Source of the DNA: Klebsiella pneumoniae
GTDB taxonomy: Bacteria > Bacteroidota > Bacteroidia > Flavobacteriales > Flavobacteriaceae
NCBI GenBank assembly: GCA_943325355.2
Contig: CALPPA020000048.1
Location: forward strand, 1-10,349
Reading direction: 5' to 3'
Length of the DNA stretch: 10,349 nt
Shown: positions 1-7,402 of the stretch, one piece after another
How positions within the stretch are numbered: the first letter of the stretch is position 1
Layout: the number at the start of each line of letters is the position of its first letter
Made by a program: the position numbers and the translations under genes
Notes under the pieces: generated by a model
Told to the model about the DNA's origin: nothing
The model's input: the letters and a program-made list of their open reading frames with translations, nothing else
The model's database searches: none

Positions 1-602
1 CGGCCAATTCCCATATAAGGACGACCTGTTTTTGCCCAAGAAAAATATTGAACTGCAGTGAGCATCGTTTCAAAACGGATGATTTTATTCAAGAAAGAAT
101 TGGCAATTTTTTCATAAGCGCCATAACCCAAAACGATGGTTTTGTGCATCGTAAATTGGCAACTCATCGTCTTGATCCAATCTTTTGAAGCGGGATAACA
201 ATCAGCATCTGTAAACAATAAATAGTCATTTTTAGATGCTTTTATGCCCAGAGTCAAAGCGTATTTTTTGTTTCCCCAAAAGGCTTCATTGTTTTTTACT
301 TTTACCAGTCTAACATTGGAATATTGTTTTTCGAATTCTTCAAAAATATCCGAAGTATGATCACTTGACGCATCGTCAATTAATATAATTTCAAAATCTG
401 GATAATCCTGTTCAGCCAGTAACGGGATAAACCGAACTACATTTTCGGCTTCGTTTTTAGCACAAACGATAACGGAAATCGAAATTCTTTTTGGATTGGA
501 TTTTTGAATTTTGGAGAAAGCAAATTTCCCAAAAACTATCAGATAATATACAAGTTGAATAGCAACTACAACAATAAAAAAGTATAAAGTAAAGAGTAAC
601 AT
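1..602 (-). CDS. Glycosyltransferase family 2, membrane-anchored, N-terminal part (cut by window edge)
   Basis: I translated this by hand from the ATG at 602-600; the frame stays open for 200 codons to the window edge. Residues 1-25 form one hydrophobic helix (MLLFTLYFFIVVVAIQLVYY), so the catalytic domain is probably tethered to the inner membrane facing the cytoplasm. The GT-A fold of GT2 begins at about residue 41 (ISVIVCAKNEAENV). IDDASSDHT (75-83) matches the nucleotide-binding acidic motif, and DAD (132-134, in LLFTDADCYP) is the metal-binding DxD-type motif. The acceptor-binding part and any C-terminal helices lie outside the window. GT2 enzymes of this form transfer a sugar from a nucleotide-sugar to a lipid or polysaccharide, but donor and acceptor cannot be read from the sequence. 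A TAnnTTTG box just upstream suggests transcription separate from murB. The family call is secure; the function is open. Confidence 0.9.
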   Translation of the reverse strand, partial: MLLFTLYFFIVVVAIQLVYYLIVFGKFAFSKIQKSNPKRISISVIVCAKNEAENVVRFIPLLAEQDYPDFEIILIDDASSDHTSDIFEEFEKQYSNVRLVKVKNNEAFWGNKKYALTLGIKASKNDYLLFTDADCYPASKDWIKTMSCQFTMHKTIVLGYGAYEKIANSFLNKIIRFETMLTAVQYFSWAKTGRPYMGIG

Positions 603-630
603 ATAGGCTTGGCTTCTTTTAAAATCAGTG

Positions 631-638
631 CAAAGGTA
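631..638 (-). promoter_or_regulatory. Candidate Bacteroidota -7 box for the GT2 gene
   Basis: Read on the minus strand this is TACCTTTG, a perfect match to the Bacteroidota primary-sigma -7 consensus TAnnTTTG. It sits about 28 bases before the ATG at 602, a normal leader length. I see no good TTTG-type -33 box at 19-21 bases upstream (a TTG lies closer, about 12 bases away). A TAnnTTTG match by chance is expected several times in 10 kb of AT-rich DNA, so the support comes from its position. Confidence 0.5.
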
Positions 639-739
639 ATTATCCATTGTCAATAAACCATCGATAAACGGGAATTAGTTTTGAGATTATTCAAATCTAA
701 AATCAATCAATCTAAGTCTACACGTCTGTTCGATTTCTG

Positions 740-833
740 TCCCGATTTTTATCGGGATGTATCGAGAACTCAAGCAATGAAAACTTCTCGATACAATTTT
801 TAATAGTAAAACTGTCGCATTACTATTAAAAAT
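740..833. repeat. Three abutting perfect palindromes (intergenic hairpin block)
   Basis: Three perfect inverted repeats lie end to end with no base between them. The first is 740-746/751-757 (stem TCCCGAT/ATCGGGA, loop TTTT). The second is 758-768/785-795 (11-bp stem TGTATCGAGAA, 16-base loop). The third is 796-809/820-833 (14-bp AT-rich stem ATTTTTAATAGTAA, 10-base loop). The block lies between the stop of murB (892) and the start of the GT2 gene (602), so it is in the 3' untranslated region of the murB operon. None of the hairpins is followed by a clean T-run on the minus strand, so they are not a textbook terminator, though they may still stop transcription or protect the mRNA 3' end. The CCCGAT-TTTT-ATCGGG and TTCTCGATAC elements look like dispersed palindromic intergenic repeats that I recall from Flavobacterium genomes; this is from memory and unchecked. 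The rest of 603-891 shows no ORF or RNA gene that I can support. Confidence 0.8.
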
Positions 834-891
834 CACTCGAAGAGACGATGCTTTTTAATTTCGGGAAAATCAAAAGTAAAACAGTATAAGT

Positions 892-1905
892 CTAAATCAC
901 GTTGACTTCGGCTTCAATTTGAATACCAAAAGTTTTGAAAATGGTGGATTGAATATCCTTAGAAACATCTAAAATTTCCTGTCCGGTTGCGTTGCCATAA
1001 TTCACTAAAACTAAAGCCTGGTTTTTGTGAATTCCAGCATCACCAAAACGTTTTCCTTTAAAACCAGCTTGTTCTATAAGCCATCCGGCAGGTACTTTAA
1101 CTTCGGTTTCAGAAACTTCATAGAATTTCATTTCTGGAAATTGCTGTTGAATTTTCTCGAAATCGGATTTCAAAAGGATTGGATTTTTAAAGAAACTGCC
1201 ACTGTTTCCCAGTTCTTTTGGGTCGGGCAATTTACTTTGACGAATGGCAATTACGGCATTGCTCACATCTTTTAGAGTAGGAGTAACAACATTATTTTTT
1301 GCCAATTCAGCCGTAATATCACCATACGAAGTATTGATTTTATGATTGCGTTTGGTCAATTTGAAAACCACCGAAGTGATGATGTATTGATCTTTTGCCT
1401 CATTTTTAAAAACACTTTCACGATAGCCAAAATTGCAGTCTGAATTGGTAAACGTTTTCATTTCCTGGTTTTCAATGGTCATCGCTTGGCAGGAATCGAA
1501 AGTGTCCTTGATTTCGGTGCCGTAAGCGCCAATGTTTTGCACAGGAGTTGTACCTACATTTCCTGGAATCAGCGACATATTTTCCAATCCGCCAAAGTTT
1601 TGGTCAATAGTCCAAATCACAAATTCGTGCCAGTTTTCGCCAGCTTGGCTTTCGACCCATACAAAATCATCGTTTTCCTTGATGATTTTTCTACCTTTCA
1701 AATCGATATGAATCACTAATGCGCTGATATCTTTGGTCAAAAGCATATTGCTTCCGCCTCCAAGGATAAACTTTTTTTGTGATTTATTTTGTTCTAAAAC
1801 TGCTCTTAATTCCGCCACATTTTGAACGGCAACAAATTGTTTGGCGCTGGCTTCAATGCCAAAAGTATTGTAGTTTTTTAGAGAAAAATTAGTTTGTATT
1901 TTCAT
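892..1905 (-). CDS. murB: UDP-N-acetylenolpyruvoylglucosamine reductase, MurB type I
   Basis: MurB is the cytoplasmic flavoenzyme that reduces UDP-GlcNAc-enolpyruvate to UDP-MurNAc with NADPH, the second committed step of peptidoglycan precursor synthesis. The FAD-binding motif GGGSNML is at 49-55, and the second FAD segment with IPGNVGTTP and GAYGTE spans about 113-131. Y161 in YRESVFK is the tyrosine typical of type I enzymes. S237 in NSGSFFKNP is the catalytic serine (S229 in E. coli), and E333 in EAEV corresponds to E. coli E325. The length of 337 residues fits type I (E. coli 342). I chose the ATG at 1905-1903 (MKIQTNFSLKNYNTFG); the longer frame from 1974 would add 23 unrelated residues and overlap the end of the asnB-like gene. 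It is last in a five-gene operon, 38 bases after the gene before it, and that gap contains a possible promoter of its own. Confidence 0.97.
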   Translation of the reverse strand: MKIQTNFSLKNYNTFGIEASAKQFVAVQNVAELRAVLEQNKSQKKFILGGGSNMLLTKDISALVIHIDLKGRKIIKENDDFVWVESQAGENWHEFVIWTIDQNFGGLENMSLIPGNVGTTPVQNIGAYGTEIKDTFDSCQAMTIENQEMKTFTNSDCNFGYRESVFKNEAKDQYIITSVVFKLTKRNHKINTSYGDITAELAKNNVVTPTLKDVSNAVIAIRQSKLPDPKELGNSGSFFKNPILLKSDFEKIQQQFPEMKFYEVSETEVKVPAGWLIEQAGFKGKRFGDAGIHKNQALVLVNYGNATGQEILDVSKDIQSTIFKTFGIQIEAEVNVI

Positions 1906-1931
1906 AAATGGGAGTGCGTTTAAACTGAAAC

Positions 1932-1939
1932 CAAAAGTA
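1932..1939 (-). promoter_or_regulatory. Candidate internal -7 box in front of murB
   Basis: The minus strand reads TACTTTTG, a perfect TAnnTTTG match, inside the 38-base gap between the asnB-like stop and the murB ATG at 1905. It would start a transcript near 1926 with a leader of about 20 bases. No clear -33 TTTG box is visible. A separate promoter would make sense for an essential gene at the end of an operon of less essential ones, but this is inference. Confidence 0.35.
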
Positions 1940-1943
1940 AGTA

Positions 1944-3791
1944 TTAAAATTGAGTTGCATAGGTTTTCATCCAAATATGCATCATAAATAGTGGCATTAT
2001 GAAAGGAAGCATTTTCCTATCGCCTTTTCGAAAATCTGCAACTAGTTTTTGTGCATTAATAGGTTCAAAATAGGGCATTCTGAACAAATCACTTTTCGAA
2101 AACGATTCTAATTCTTCTTTGAAGCCAGGGCTTTTTATCAAATAATCGCCCCAAGGAACACTCAACCCCACTTTTTTGAAATTCAATATTTCTTCGGGCA
2201 AACGGGCTGCCATTGCTGATTTCAGAATGTATTTCCATTTTTTGCCAGTGAAAAGCCATTTATCATCTAAAGAACCCAATCCCACAATGAGTCTTTGATC
2301 TAAGAATGGTTCCCTGCATTCAATAGAAGCACCCATAGTGCAACGGTCGTTTCGGTCGAGTAGCGAACACAAATAAGTATGTTGGTCAAAATAAAGTGCT
2401 TGTCGTCTTAAATTATTGGGATACAAAGATTTTGCATCTTCCATAATTTGTTTTCTGTATTCGTTTTTTGGAGGATTCGTAATTCCAAAAGTCTTTGCAA
2501 TGTCATCTGGATAAATATTGGAACCATTGTAAATCACTAAATCATCATTATCTTTTATCTGGGAATAACGAGCCAATTTTTCATATCGAGGTTTTGTCGT
2601 GAAATAATCCATATGCCCAATGGTGCCAATTGTATTCAATAAAGAAGGGTATTTTAGTGCTTTGTATCTCACATAACCACCCATCAATTCATCAGCACCT
2701 TCGCCAGAAAGCAAGACTTTTACCGATGGTTTTGCTAATTGTGCTAGTGCCAAAATATGAGGTTCGCTCAAATGCATAATGGGTTCGTCCTGAAAATAAG
2801 TGGAATTTACCATTTTGTCAAACAGCGCGTTGTCCTCTAATTGCATAGTGTGAAATCCATAATCGAATTTCTCAGCCATCATTTTAGCCAAATGCGATTC
2901 GTTATGTTCTTTTTCTTTGAACCCAATATTAAAGGTTTGAATGTCTTTGTAGTTCTGCTGGTTTAACGAAGCCAAAATCGAGGAAGAATCGAGTCCTCCG
3001 CTCAATAAAACACCAACAGGAACATCGCTCACCATTCGCAATCCTATGGAATGATCAAAGGTTTCTCGAAACCATTCGACTGGATTTATGATTTTTGGCT
3101 GGTTTTGAATTTCTGATTTCAAATCCCACCATTTTTCATTTACAATTTTTCCACTTTCGTGAATGGTGAGAATGTGCCCAGGCAATACTTTTTTTACATT
3201 TTCATACAAGGTGTTTTCGCCAGCCACAAACCGATTGAAAATGTATTCTTCCATTCCGTCTTTCGCCATTTTTAGCGGAACTCCAGCCGTGAAAAGCGCT
3301 TTTTGTTCAGAGGCAAAATAGAAAGTCTCGTTGTAAAATGAATAGTATAATGGTTTAACGCCCATTCTGTCTCGAACGGCAGTCAGTTTTCGTTCTTTCT
3401 TGTCCCAAATCACAAATGCAAACATTCCGTTGAGGCGGCTGAGCATTTTTATGCCGTATAATTCATATAATTTCAATAAAACTTCAGTGTCAGAACTGGT
3501 TCGAATATCAAATCCATTGCTTCGTAGCTCCGGATAAAAGTCCTTGAAATTGTATATTTCTCCATTATAAACCATCACATATCGGCCATCATCAGATAGG
3601 AAAGGTTGGTGTCCAGCAGACGAAACGTCAATAACGGAAAGTCTTCGATGTCCCAAACCAATGTTGTTTTCTACAAACAAACCTTTGTCGTCAGGTCCCC
3701 GATGCTCGAGCGAATCGCGCATCGTTGTCAAGATGCGTTCGTCCACTTTTTTTTGTGATTGTAAATGCAAGATTCCGTTAATTCCACACAT
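1944..3791 (-). CDS. asnB: Asparagine synthase (glutamine-hydrolysing)-like amidotransferase
   Basis: The protein has the two domains of class-B asparagine synthetases. The N-terminal Ntn glutaminase domain (about 1-200) starts MCGING, with C2 as nucleophile, and shows RGPDD (31-35), RRLSVID (49-55), NGEIYN (76-81) and D101 for glutamine binding. The synthetase domain has the ATP PP-loop SGGLDSS (264-270) and the conserved LSGEGADELMGGY (361-373). All expected catalytic motifs are present, so it should transfer glutamine-derived ammonia to an AMP-activated carboxylate. That carboxylate may be aspartate, but at 615 residues it is longer than E. coli AsnB (554) and nearer the AsnB/LtsA group that amidates meso-diaminopimelate in peptidoglycan and the homologues found in O-antigen loci. 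Its start lies 2 bases after the stop of a GT4 gene, and murB follows 38 bases downstream, which favours an envelope role. The fold is certain; the substrate is not. Confidence 0.92.
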   Translation of the reverse strand: MCGINGILHLQSQKKVDERILTTMRDSLEHRGPDDKGLFVENNIGLGHRRLSVIDVSSAGHQPFLSDDGRYVMVYNGEIYNFKDFYPELRSNGFDIRTSSDTEVLLKLYELYGIKMLSRLNGMFAFVIWDKKERKLTAVRDRMGVKPLYYSFYNETFYFASEQKALFTAGVPLKMAKDGMEEYIFNRFVAGENTLYENVKKVLPGHILTIHESGKIVNEKWWDLKSEIQNQPKIINPVEWFRETFDHSIGLRMVSDVPVGVLLSGGLDSSSILASLNQQNYKDIQTFNIGFKEKEHNESHLAKMMAEKFDYGFHTMQLEDNALFDKMVNSTYFQDEPIMHLSEPHILALAQLAKPSVKVLLSGEGADELMGGYVRYKALKYPSLLNTIGTIGHMDYFTTKPRYEKLARYSQIKDNDDLVIYNGSNIYPDDIAKTFGITNPPKNEYRKQIMEDAKSLYPNNLRRQALYFDQHTYLCSLLDRNDRCTMGASIECREPFLDQRLIVGLGSLDDKWLFTGKKWKYILKSAMAARLPEEILNFKKVGLSVPWGDYLIKSPGFKEELESFSKSDLFRMPYFEPINAQKLVADFRKGDRKMLPFIMPLFMMHIWMKTYATQF

Positions 3792-3793
3792 TG

Positions 3794-4861
3794 CTAGTTG
3801 GTTTTAGATGTGTGAATTAATTCGTGGTATTTATCGGCAATAATCTTCATATTGGTTTTGTAATCTGCATTTTCTTCCACAAATTGTCTGTTTTTTAAAA
3901 CTGCAGCTTTTCTTATTTCTTTATTTTCGAAAGCCCAAAGGATTTCTTCGGATAACATTCTGAAATTGTCAATGGTAATTAATTGTCCATTTTCGCGGTG
4001 TTTAATCCAACTTTGATTACCAGGAATATTAGTTACAATTGGATAACAATTGGAAGCCATTGCTTCAAACAAAGATGCCGAAACCCCTTCTGTTATAGGC
4101 ATACTGATATAAATATTGGAATTTTGCAATAACTCAGGTAATTTTGTGTTTGGAATTCTTCCGGTGAAATGGACCTTTTTTTCAATGTTTAATTTCTTTG
4201 CTAAATCCTTCAATTTTGGTAGTGCTGCACCATCGCCAACAATGGTAAGTTGGAAATCTATTCCTTTCTGGTTTAAAAGGTCAAATGCTTTTAAAATAAT
4301 ATCGTGACGATAATCAGATGTTAGTGATCGAGTGACAATAGCATTTATTTTTGTAGCATCTGCGGTGTTTTTATTGCTGAATTTCACCAAATCGATTCCT
4401 TTTGGCAGAACCATAACTTTGTTCATTTCGACATTGATGGCCTTCATCGAAATGGTCATTACTGGTCCCCAAGCGTGAATCAAATCCGCTTTTTTGAAAG
4501 CATATTGCTGAATTATTTTTTTTAAGGGTAACAAAAGAGATTTTTCTGGCCATAAATCGGTTCTGCCTTGTTGCGCAATGGCTATCGGTTTTACTCCTGA
4601 TACTGCTGCTAGAAAGCCATAACTTGTGGTTCTCTCTGCAATTACCATATCAGGCTGGTGCTTTTTGATTAGTTTTTTGACTTGAAAAAGTCCGGTACAA
4701 AATTCTAAAAGTCTTAGAAAACGACTGAAAAAAGTATGATTTGGTGTTTTTAATTCCCAAGTAATAAATTCAAAGTCACCAAATTCTTTCAGTCCATTCA
4801 TCCAAGTTATGGCATCGGCTCTGTACGTTTCTCCTAGAAAAAGTATCTTTCTTTTTGCCAT
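3794..4861 (-). CDS. Glycosyltransferase family 4 (GT-B fold)
   Basis: The 355-residue protein has the two Rossmann-like halves of a GT-B enzyme. The N-terminal half starts KRKILFLGETY (3-13), and the C-terminal half contains LTIVGDGAALPKL (205-217) followed by VHFTGRIPNTKLPELL (230-245). E258 and E266 in TEGVSASLFEAM form the E-x7-E motif of GT4 retaining enzymes, which contacts the nucleotide-sugar. No transmembrane helix or signal peptide is seen, so it probably acts in the cytoplasm at the inner membrane face. GT4 members build lipopolysaccharide, capsule or other glycans; the sugar and acceptor cannot be predicted here. It starts 8 bases after the DUF2461 stop, and its own stop is 2 bases before the asnB-like ATG. 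Such close spacing suggests translational coupling and a shared task with the amidotransferase. Confidence 0.9.
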   Translation of the reverse strand: MAKRKILFLGETYRADAITWMNGLKEFGDFEFITWELKTPNHTFFSRFLRLLEFCTGLFQVKKLIKKHQPDMVIAERTTSYGFLAAVSGVKPIAIAQQGRTDLWPEKSLLLPLKKIIQQYAFKKADLIHAWGPVMTISMKAINVEMNKVMVLPKGIDLVKFSNKNTADATKINAIVTRSLTSDYRHDIILKAFDLLNQKGIDFQLTIVGDGAALPKLKDLAKKLNIEKKVHFTGRIPNTKLPELLQNSNIYISMPITEGVSASLFEAMASNCYPIVTNIPGNQSWIKHRENGQLITIDNFRMLSEEILWAFENKEIRKAAVLKNRQFVEENADYKTNMKIIADKYHELIHTSKTN

Positions 4862-4869
4862 TTGTTACA

Positions 4870-5544
4870 TTATTCTTCAGAAGTTAGTGCCCGATTTATA
4901 AAATCATTCAAAGGTTTCAGCAAGATTAATCTTTTGCTCATTTTAGCAACGAAATCTTCTCTTGTCACTTCGGTAATATCAAATTTTTGCGAAGTCTCGA
5001 AGCTTTTTAATTTCAAAAATTCTATGGCAGGATGTTCTTTTTCGTATCCTCTTGGCGGATTTTTTAATACATTGGTTTCATTTCTGTCAAAATCTCCAAA
5101 GGCTGCTTTGAAGTTTTTATTGTGGAGAATTTCTTCCAAATCTTCGTAAAAATAGGCGATTTCTTTACGCACTTTTTTTAAATCTTCGGCTTCGGGGCAA
5201 TACAATCCACCGGCGATGAAACTACCAGCTTTGGCTATATGAATATAATAACCGGAGCGATTATTGCCTTTCACACCACTAGACATCCAAACACCTAAAT
5301 GATCTTTGTAAGGCGATTTATCTTTAGAAAATCGTATGTCACGATTGATTCTGAAAGTACAGTTTTTTACCTCGAGCATTTCTAATGAAGGATCAAGCGG
5401 TTTCATTGCATCAAGAAAATCGCCAACTAATTGATGGTAGTCTTTTTTGAAAACTTCGTAGCGCTTTTTATTGTCCAAAAACCAATCCCGATTGTTGTTG
5501 GCTTTTAAATCGTCGAGAAATTGTACACTGTCTTTTGAAAGCAT
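4870..5544 (-). CDS. DUF2461 (TIGR02453-type) protein
   Basis: This 224-residue protein matches the DUF2461 family, whose biochemical role I do not know to be established. Diagnostic segments are FLDDLKANNNRDWFLDNKKRY (about 9-29), the basic core FRINRDIRFSKDKSPYK (64-80) and GGLYCPEAEDLKKVRKEI (112-129). No signal peptide or membrane helix is seen, so it is probably cytoplasmic. The length is normal for the family. The ATG at 5544-5542 gives a start typical of the family and leaves a 9-base gap to the upstream gene; the downstream GT4 gene starts 8 bases after its stop. Its place inside an envelope-related operon may be only positional. Family membership is firm, and no function is claimed. 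Confidence 0.9.
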   Translation of the reverse strand: MLSKDSVQFLDDLKANNNRDWFLDNKKRYEVFKKDYHQLVGDFLDAMKPLDPSLEMLEVKNCTFRINRDIRFSKDKSPYKDHLGVWMSSGVKGNNRSGYYIHIAKAGSFIAGGLYCPEAEDLKKVRKEIAYFYEDLEEILHNKNFKAAFGDFDRNETNVLKNPPRGYEKEHPAIEFLKLKSFETSQKFDITEVTREDFVAKMSKRLILLKPLNDFINRALTSEE

Positions 5545-5553
5545 ATAGTTCGA

Positions 5554-6252
5554 TTATTGTAATTGTTTTCTCAAATCTTCTTCACTGATATAACCGGAAT
5601 GTTTCCATATTATTTTCTTGTTTTCATATAAAATTAGCGTAGGAAGTTCGACGATTTTCATTTCCTGAATCAAGGTTTTATTTTCATCAGCATCCAATCG
5701 GATGATGTCCACATTTTCTGCGCAATCTTTTTGCATCTTATCAAGGAATGGAGCCATTTTTTTGCAAGGCGCACACCATTTGGCATAGAAATCAATCAAT
5801 ACTTTTTTATCGGTATTTAACAGTGCAGCATATTCCGGGCTGCCCATTCCAATGATTTTGTCACTTGGTTTGGATAGACCAGCTGAATTCCATTTCATCA
5901 TACCGCCATCTAGGTTATAAATAGTTGCGAATCCTAGTTCGGCTAATTTTGCGGCAGCTTTTGAGCTTCTCCCGCCAATTTTGCAATAGACAAAAACAGG
6001 TTTTGATTTATCAAATTTTTCAGCATCCGCTACAAAATTATCGCCAAGCCAATTTACATTTACAGCACTTTCAATATGCTCTGACGCAAATTCTTCAGGA
6101 GTTCTTACATCTAAAATCTGTGCTTTTGGAGTTTCCTTTATTTTTTTGGCGAAAGCCTCTGGAACAATAGTTTGAATACTTTTTGAGGATTGACCATTGC
6201 AGGATAATAAAGTAAAAGATAAAAAAAGTAGTATTAGGGAGCTAAATTTCAT
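5554..6252 (-). CDS. Rhodanese-thioredoxin fusion lipoprotein
   Basis: Residues 1-18 form a lipoprotein signal peptide (MKFSSLILLFLSFTLLSC) with lipobox LLSC and lipidated C18, so the mature protein is anchored in the envelope. A rhodanese domain follows at about 28-127: LDVRTPEEFASEHI (47-60) is the CH2A-type motif and VYCKIGGRSS (88-97) the active loop with C90. A thioredoxin domain occupies about 136-232, with WCAPCKK (159-165, redox pair C160/C163) and the cis-proline segment ELPT (P204). The CAPC active site is typical of envelope thioredoxin-like proteins in Bacteroidota. The likely job is thiol-disulfide or sulfane-sulfur exchange outside the cytoplasm, with the two domains possibly relaying from C90 to the CxxC pair; that relay is inference. 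It is the first gene of the five-gene operon. In 6253-6340 I see only a weak promoter-like TATTTTAG (6280-6287, minus strand). Confidence 0.92.
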   Translation of the reverse strand: MKFSSLILLFLSFTLLSCNGQSSKSIQTIVPEAFAKKIKETPKAQILDVRTPEEFASEHIESAVNVNWLGDNFVADAEKFDKSKPVFVYCKIGGRSSKAAAKLAELGFATIYNLDGGMMKWNSAGLSKPSDKIIGMGSPEYAALLNTDKKVLIDFYAKWCAPCKKMAPFLDKMQKDCAENVDIIRLDADENKTLIQEMKIVELPTLILYENKKIIWKHSGYISEEDLRKQLQ

Positions 6253-6340
6253 ACTGTTTTTGATTTAATTATAAAGATGCTAAAATAAGTAATTTCTATT
6301 TGTAATATGATAAGTAGGAGTTAAAGAAAACTAAATTTTT

Positions 6341-7381
6341 TTAATTTGAATTTTCTGATTTTGCCTGATATGAATTTTTTTTGTTGGAACGAAAATTTTG
6401 GACTCTCAACAGGGAATTTTCTATAATATCTTCCCAAAATAAATTCACATCTCCGGAATGATAATTTTTCATAGTAAAGGCTAAATAGCGATAGGGGAAA
6501 TGGGGAGTTGTAATCCAAATTACACCATCAGCAGTATGGGTGTCAAAACTATTTTTGTATAGTTTACCATTAGAATACAAGAACCCTTTGTGAAGTTCTC
6601 TGTGTGCAAAGGCTGTAGTGTCCCAAGTAACAGGGTTAATGACCACTTTTCCTTTGAACCACTTGTATTTGTCTTTGTCAAACTTTTTTTTGAAAGTGTT
6701 CCAATTTACAAACCCGCCAGTTTGCTCAGGCTTTTCCATAAAAGGTATCGTTTTAAATTGATTTTTATCTAATCCAACACCCGGAATATAGGCAGCAACT
6801 AACTGTTTTTGCAATGGTTTACCGTCAAAAAAATCTCTCAGTATAAGAGAAATATGAGTGCTTCCTTGGCTGTGGCTTGCCAGAATAATGCCTCGTCCGT
6901 GATTGTAATGTTTCAAATAATATTCGAACGCCGCTTTTATATCAGAATAGGCATTTAACAATGCAGTGGTACCACCATTTTCAAGTTGATTGTAAGAGCG
7001 GATATGTGCTTGTCTGTAAAATGGAACATACAAACTTCCCGAATTTGCCCAAGCCGAAGCCTGAAAACGCACGGCTACATTGAGCACTTTATTTCTTTGA
7101 ATACTATCATCAATGGGAACATTCCATCTTTCGTCTTTTTTAGATAAAAGTAATGTGGGATAAACATAAAAAACATCAATCGAATCTTGTGGATTCTCTA
7201 CAGTATATTCTTTTAAATTCTTAGGATAATTTCCGGGTAAAACAGCCCAAGTACTAGATGAAGAATAATCGACAGCATTTGTAAAAGCATCTGGTATTGT
7301 CGAATTATGATTTGTGTTTTGCACTTTGCAACCCCAAAAAAGGAAAGCAACAAACGACAAACTGAGTATTTGATGTTTCAT
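6341..7381 (-). CDS. DUF3089 alpha/beta-hydrolase-like lipoprotein
   Basis: The 346-residue protein matches the DUF3089 family, related to alpha/beta hydrolases. Features are DVFYVYPTLLL (69-79), RFQASAWANSGSLYVPFYRQA (about 105-125) and ILASHSQGSTH (166-176), where S171 is the likely nucleophile in an H-S-Q-G elbow replacing the usual G-x-S-x-G. NYHSGDVNLFWEDI (306-319) is the C-terminal signature and may supply the acid and histidine (D311, H308). Residues 1-18 (MKHQILSLSFVAFLFWGC) look like a lipoprotein signal peptide, although the lipobox FWGC is loose. I chose the ATG at 7381-7379: an upstream TTG at 7405 would add 8 residues in front of the signal peptide and falls inside a promoter box. 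It lies 45 bases after the recF stop and 88 bases before the rhodanese gene. Substrate unknown; an esterase or lipase role is plausible. Confidence 0.85.
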   Translation of the reverse strand: MKHQILSLSFVAFLFWGCKVQNTNHNSTIPDAFTNAVDYSSSSTWAVLPGNYPKNLKEYTVENPQDSIDVFYVYPTLLLSKKDERWNVPIDDSIQRNKVLNVAVRFQASAWANSGSLYVPFYRQAHIRSYNQLENGGTTALLNAYSDIKAAFEYYLKHYNHGRGIILASHSQGSTHISLILRDFFDGKPLQKQLVAAYIPGVGLDKNQFKTIPFMEKPEQTGGFVNWNTFKKKFDKDKYKWFKGKVVINPVTWDTTAFAHRELHKGFLYSNGKLYKNSFDTHTADGVIWITTPHFPYRYLAFTMKNYHSGDVNLFWEDIIENSLLRVQNFRSNKKNSYQAKSENSN

Positions 7382-7402
7382 TTTAAAGTGATTATAATCA
7401 AG

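Noticed and set aside
1906..1974. N-terminal extension of murB (23 residues starting MDENLCNS)
   Set aside because: It overlaps the 3' end of the asnB-like gene and precedes the normal MurB start MKIQTNFSLKNYNTFG; the ATG at 1905 fits family length.
4371..4553. 60-residue minus-strand ORF within the GT4 gene
   Set aside because: It is an alternate frame of a well-supported GT4 gene, with low-complexity content and no recognisable motif.
4862..5149. 95-residue plus-strand ORF opposite the DUF2461 gene
   Set aside because: It is antisense to a clear family member and its composition mirrors the complementary codons.
6321..6518. 65-residue minus-strand ORF overlapping the end of the DUF3089 gene
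   Set aside because: It is out of frame within a supported coding region, with no motif.
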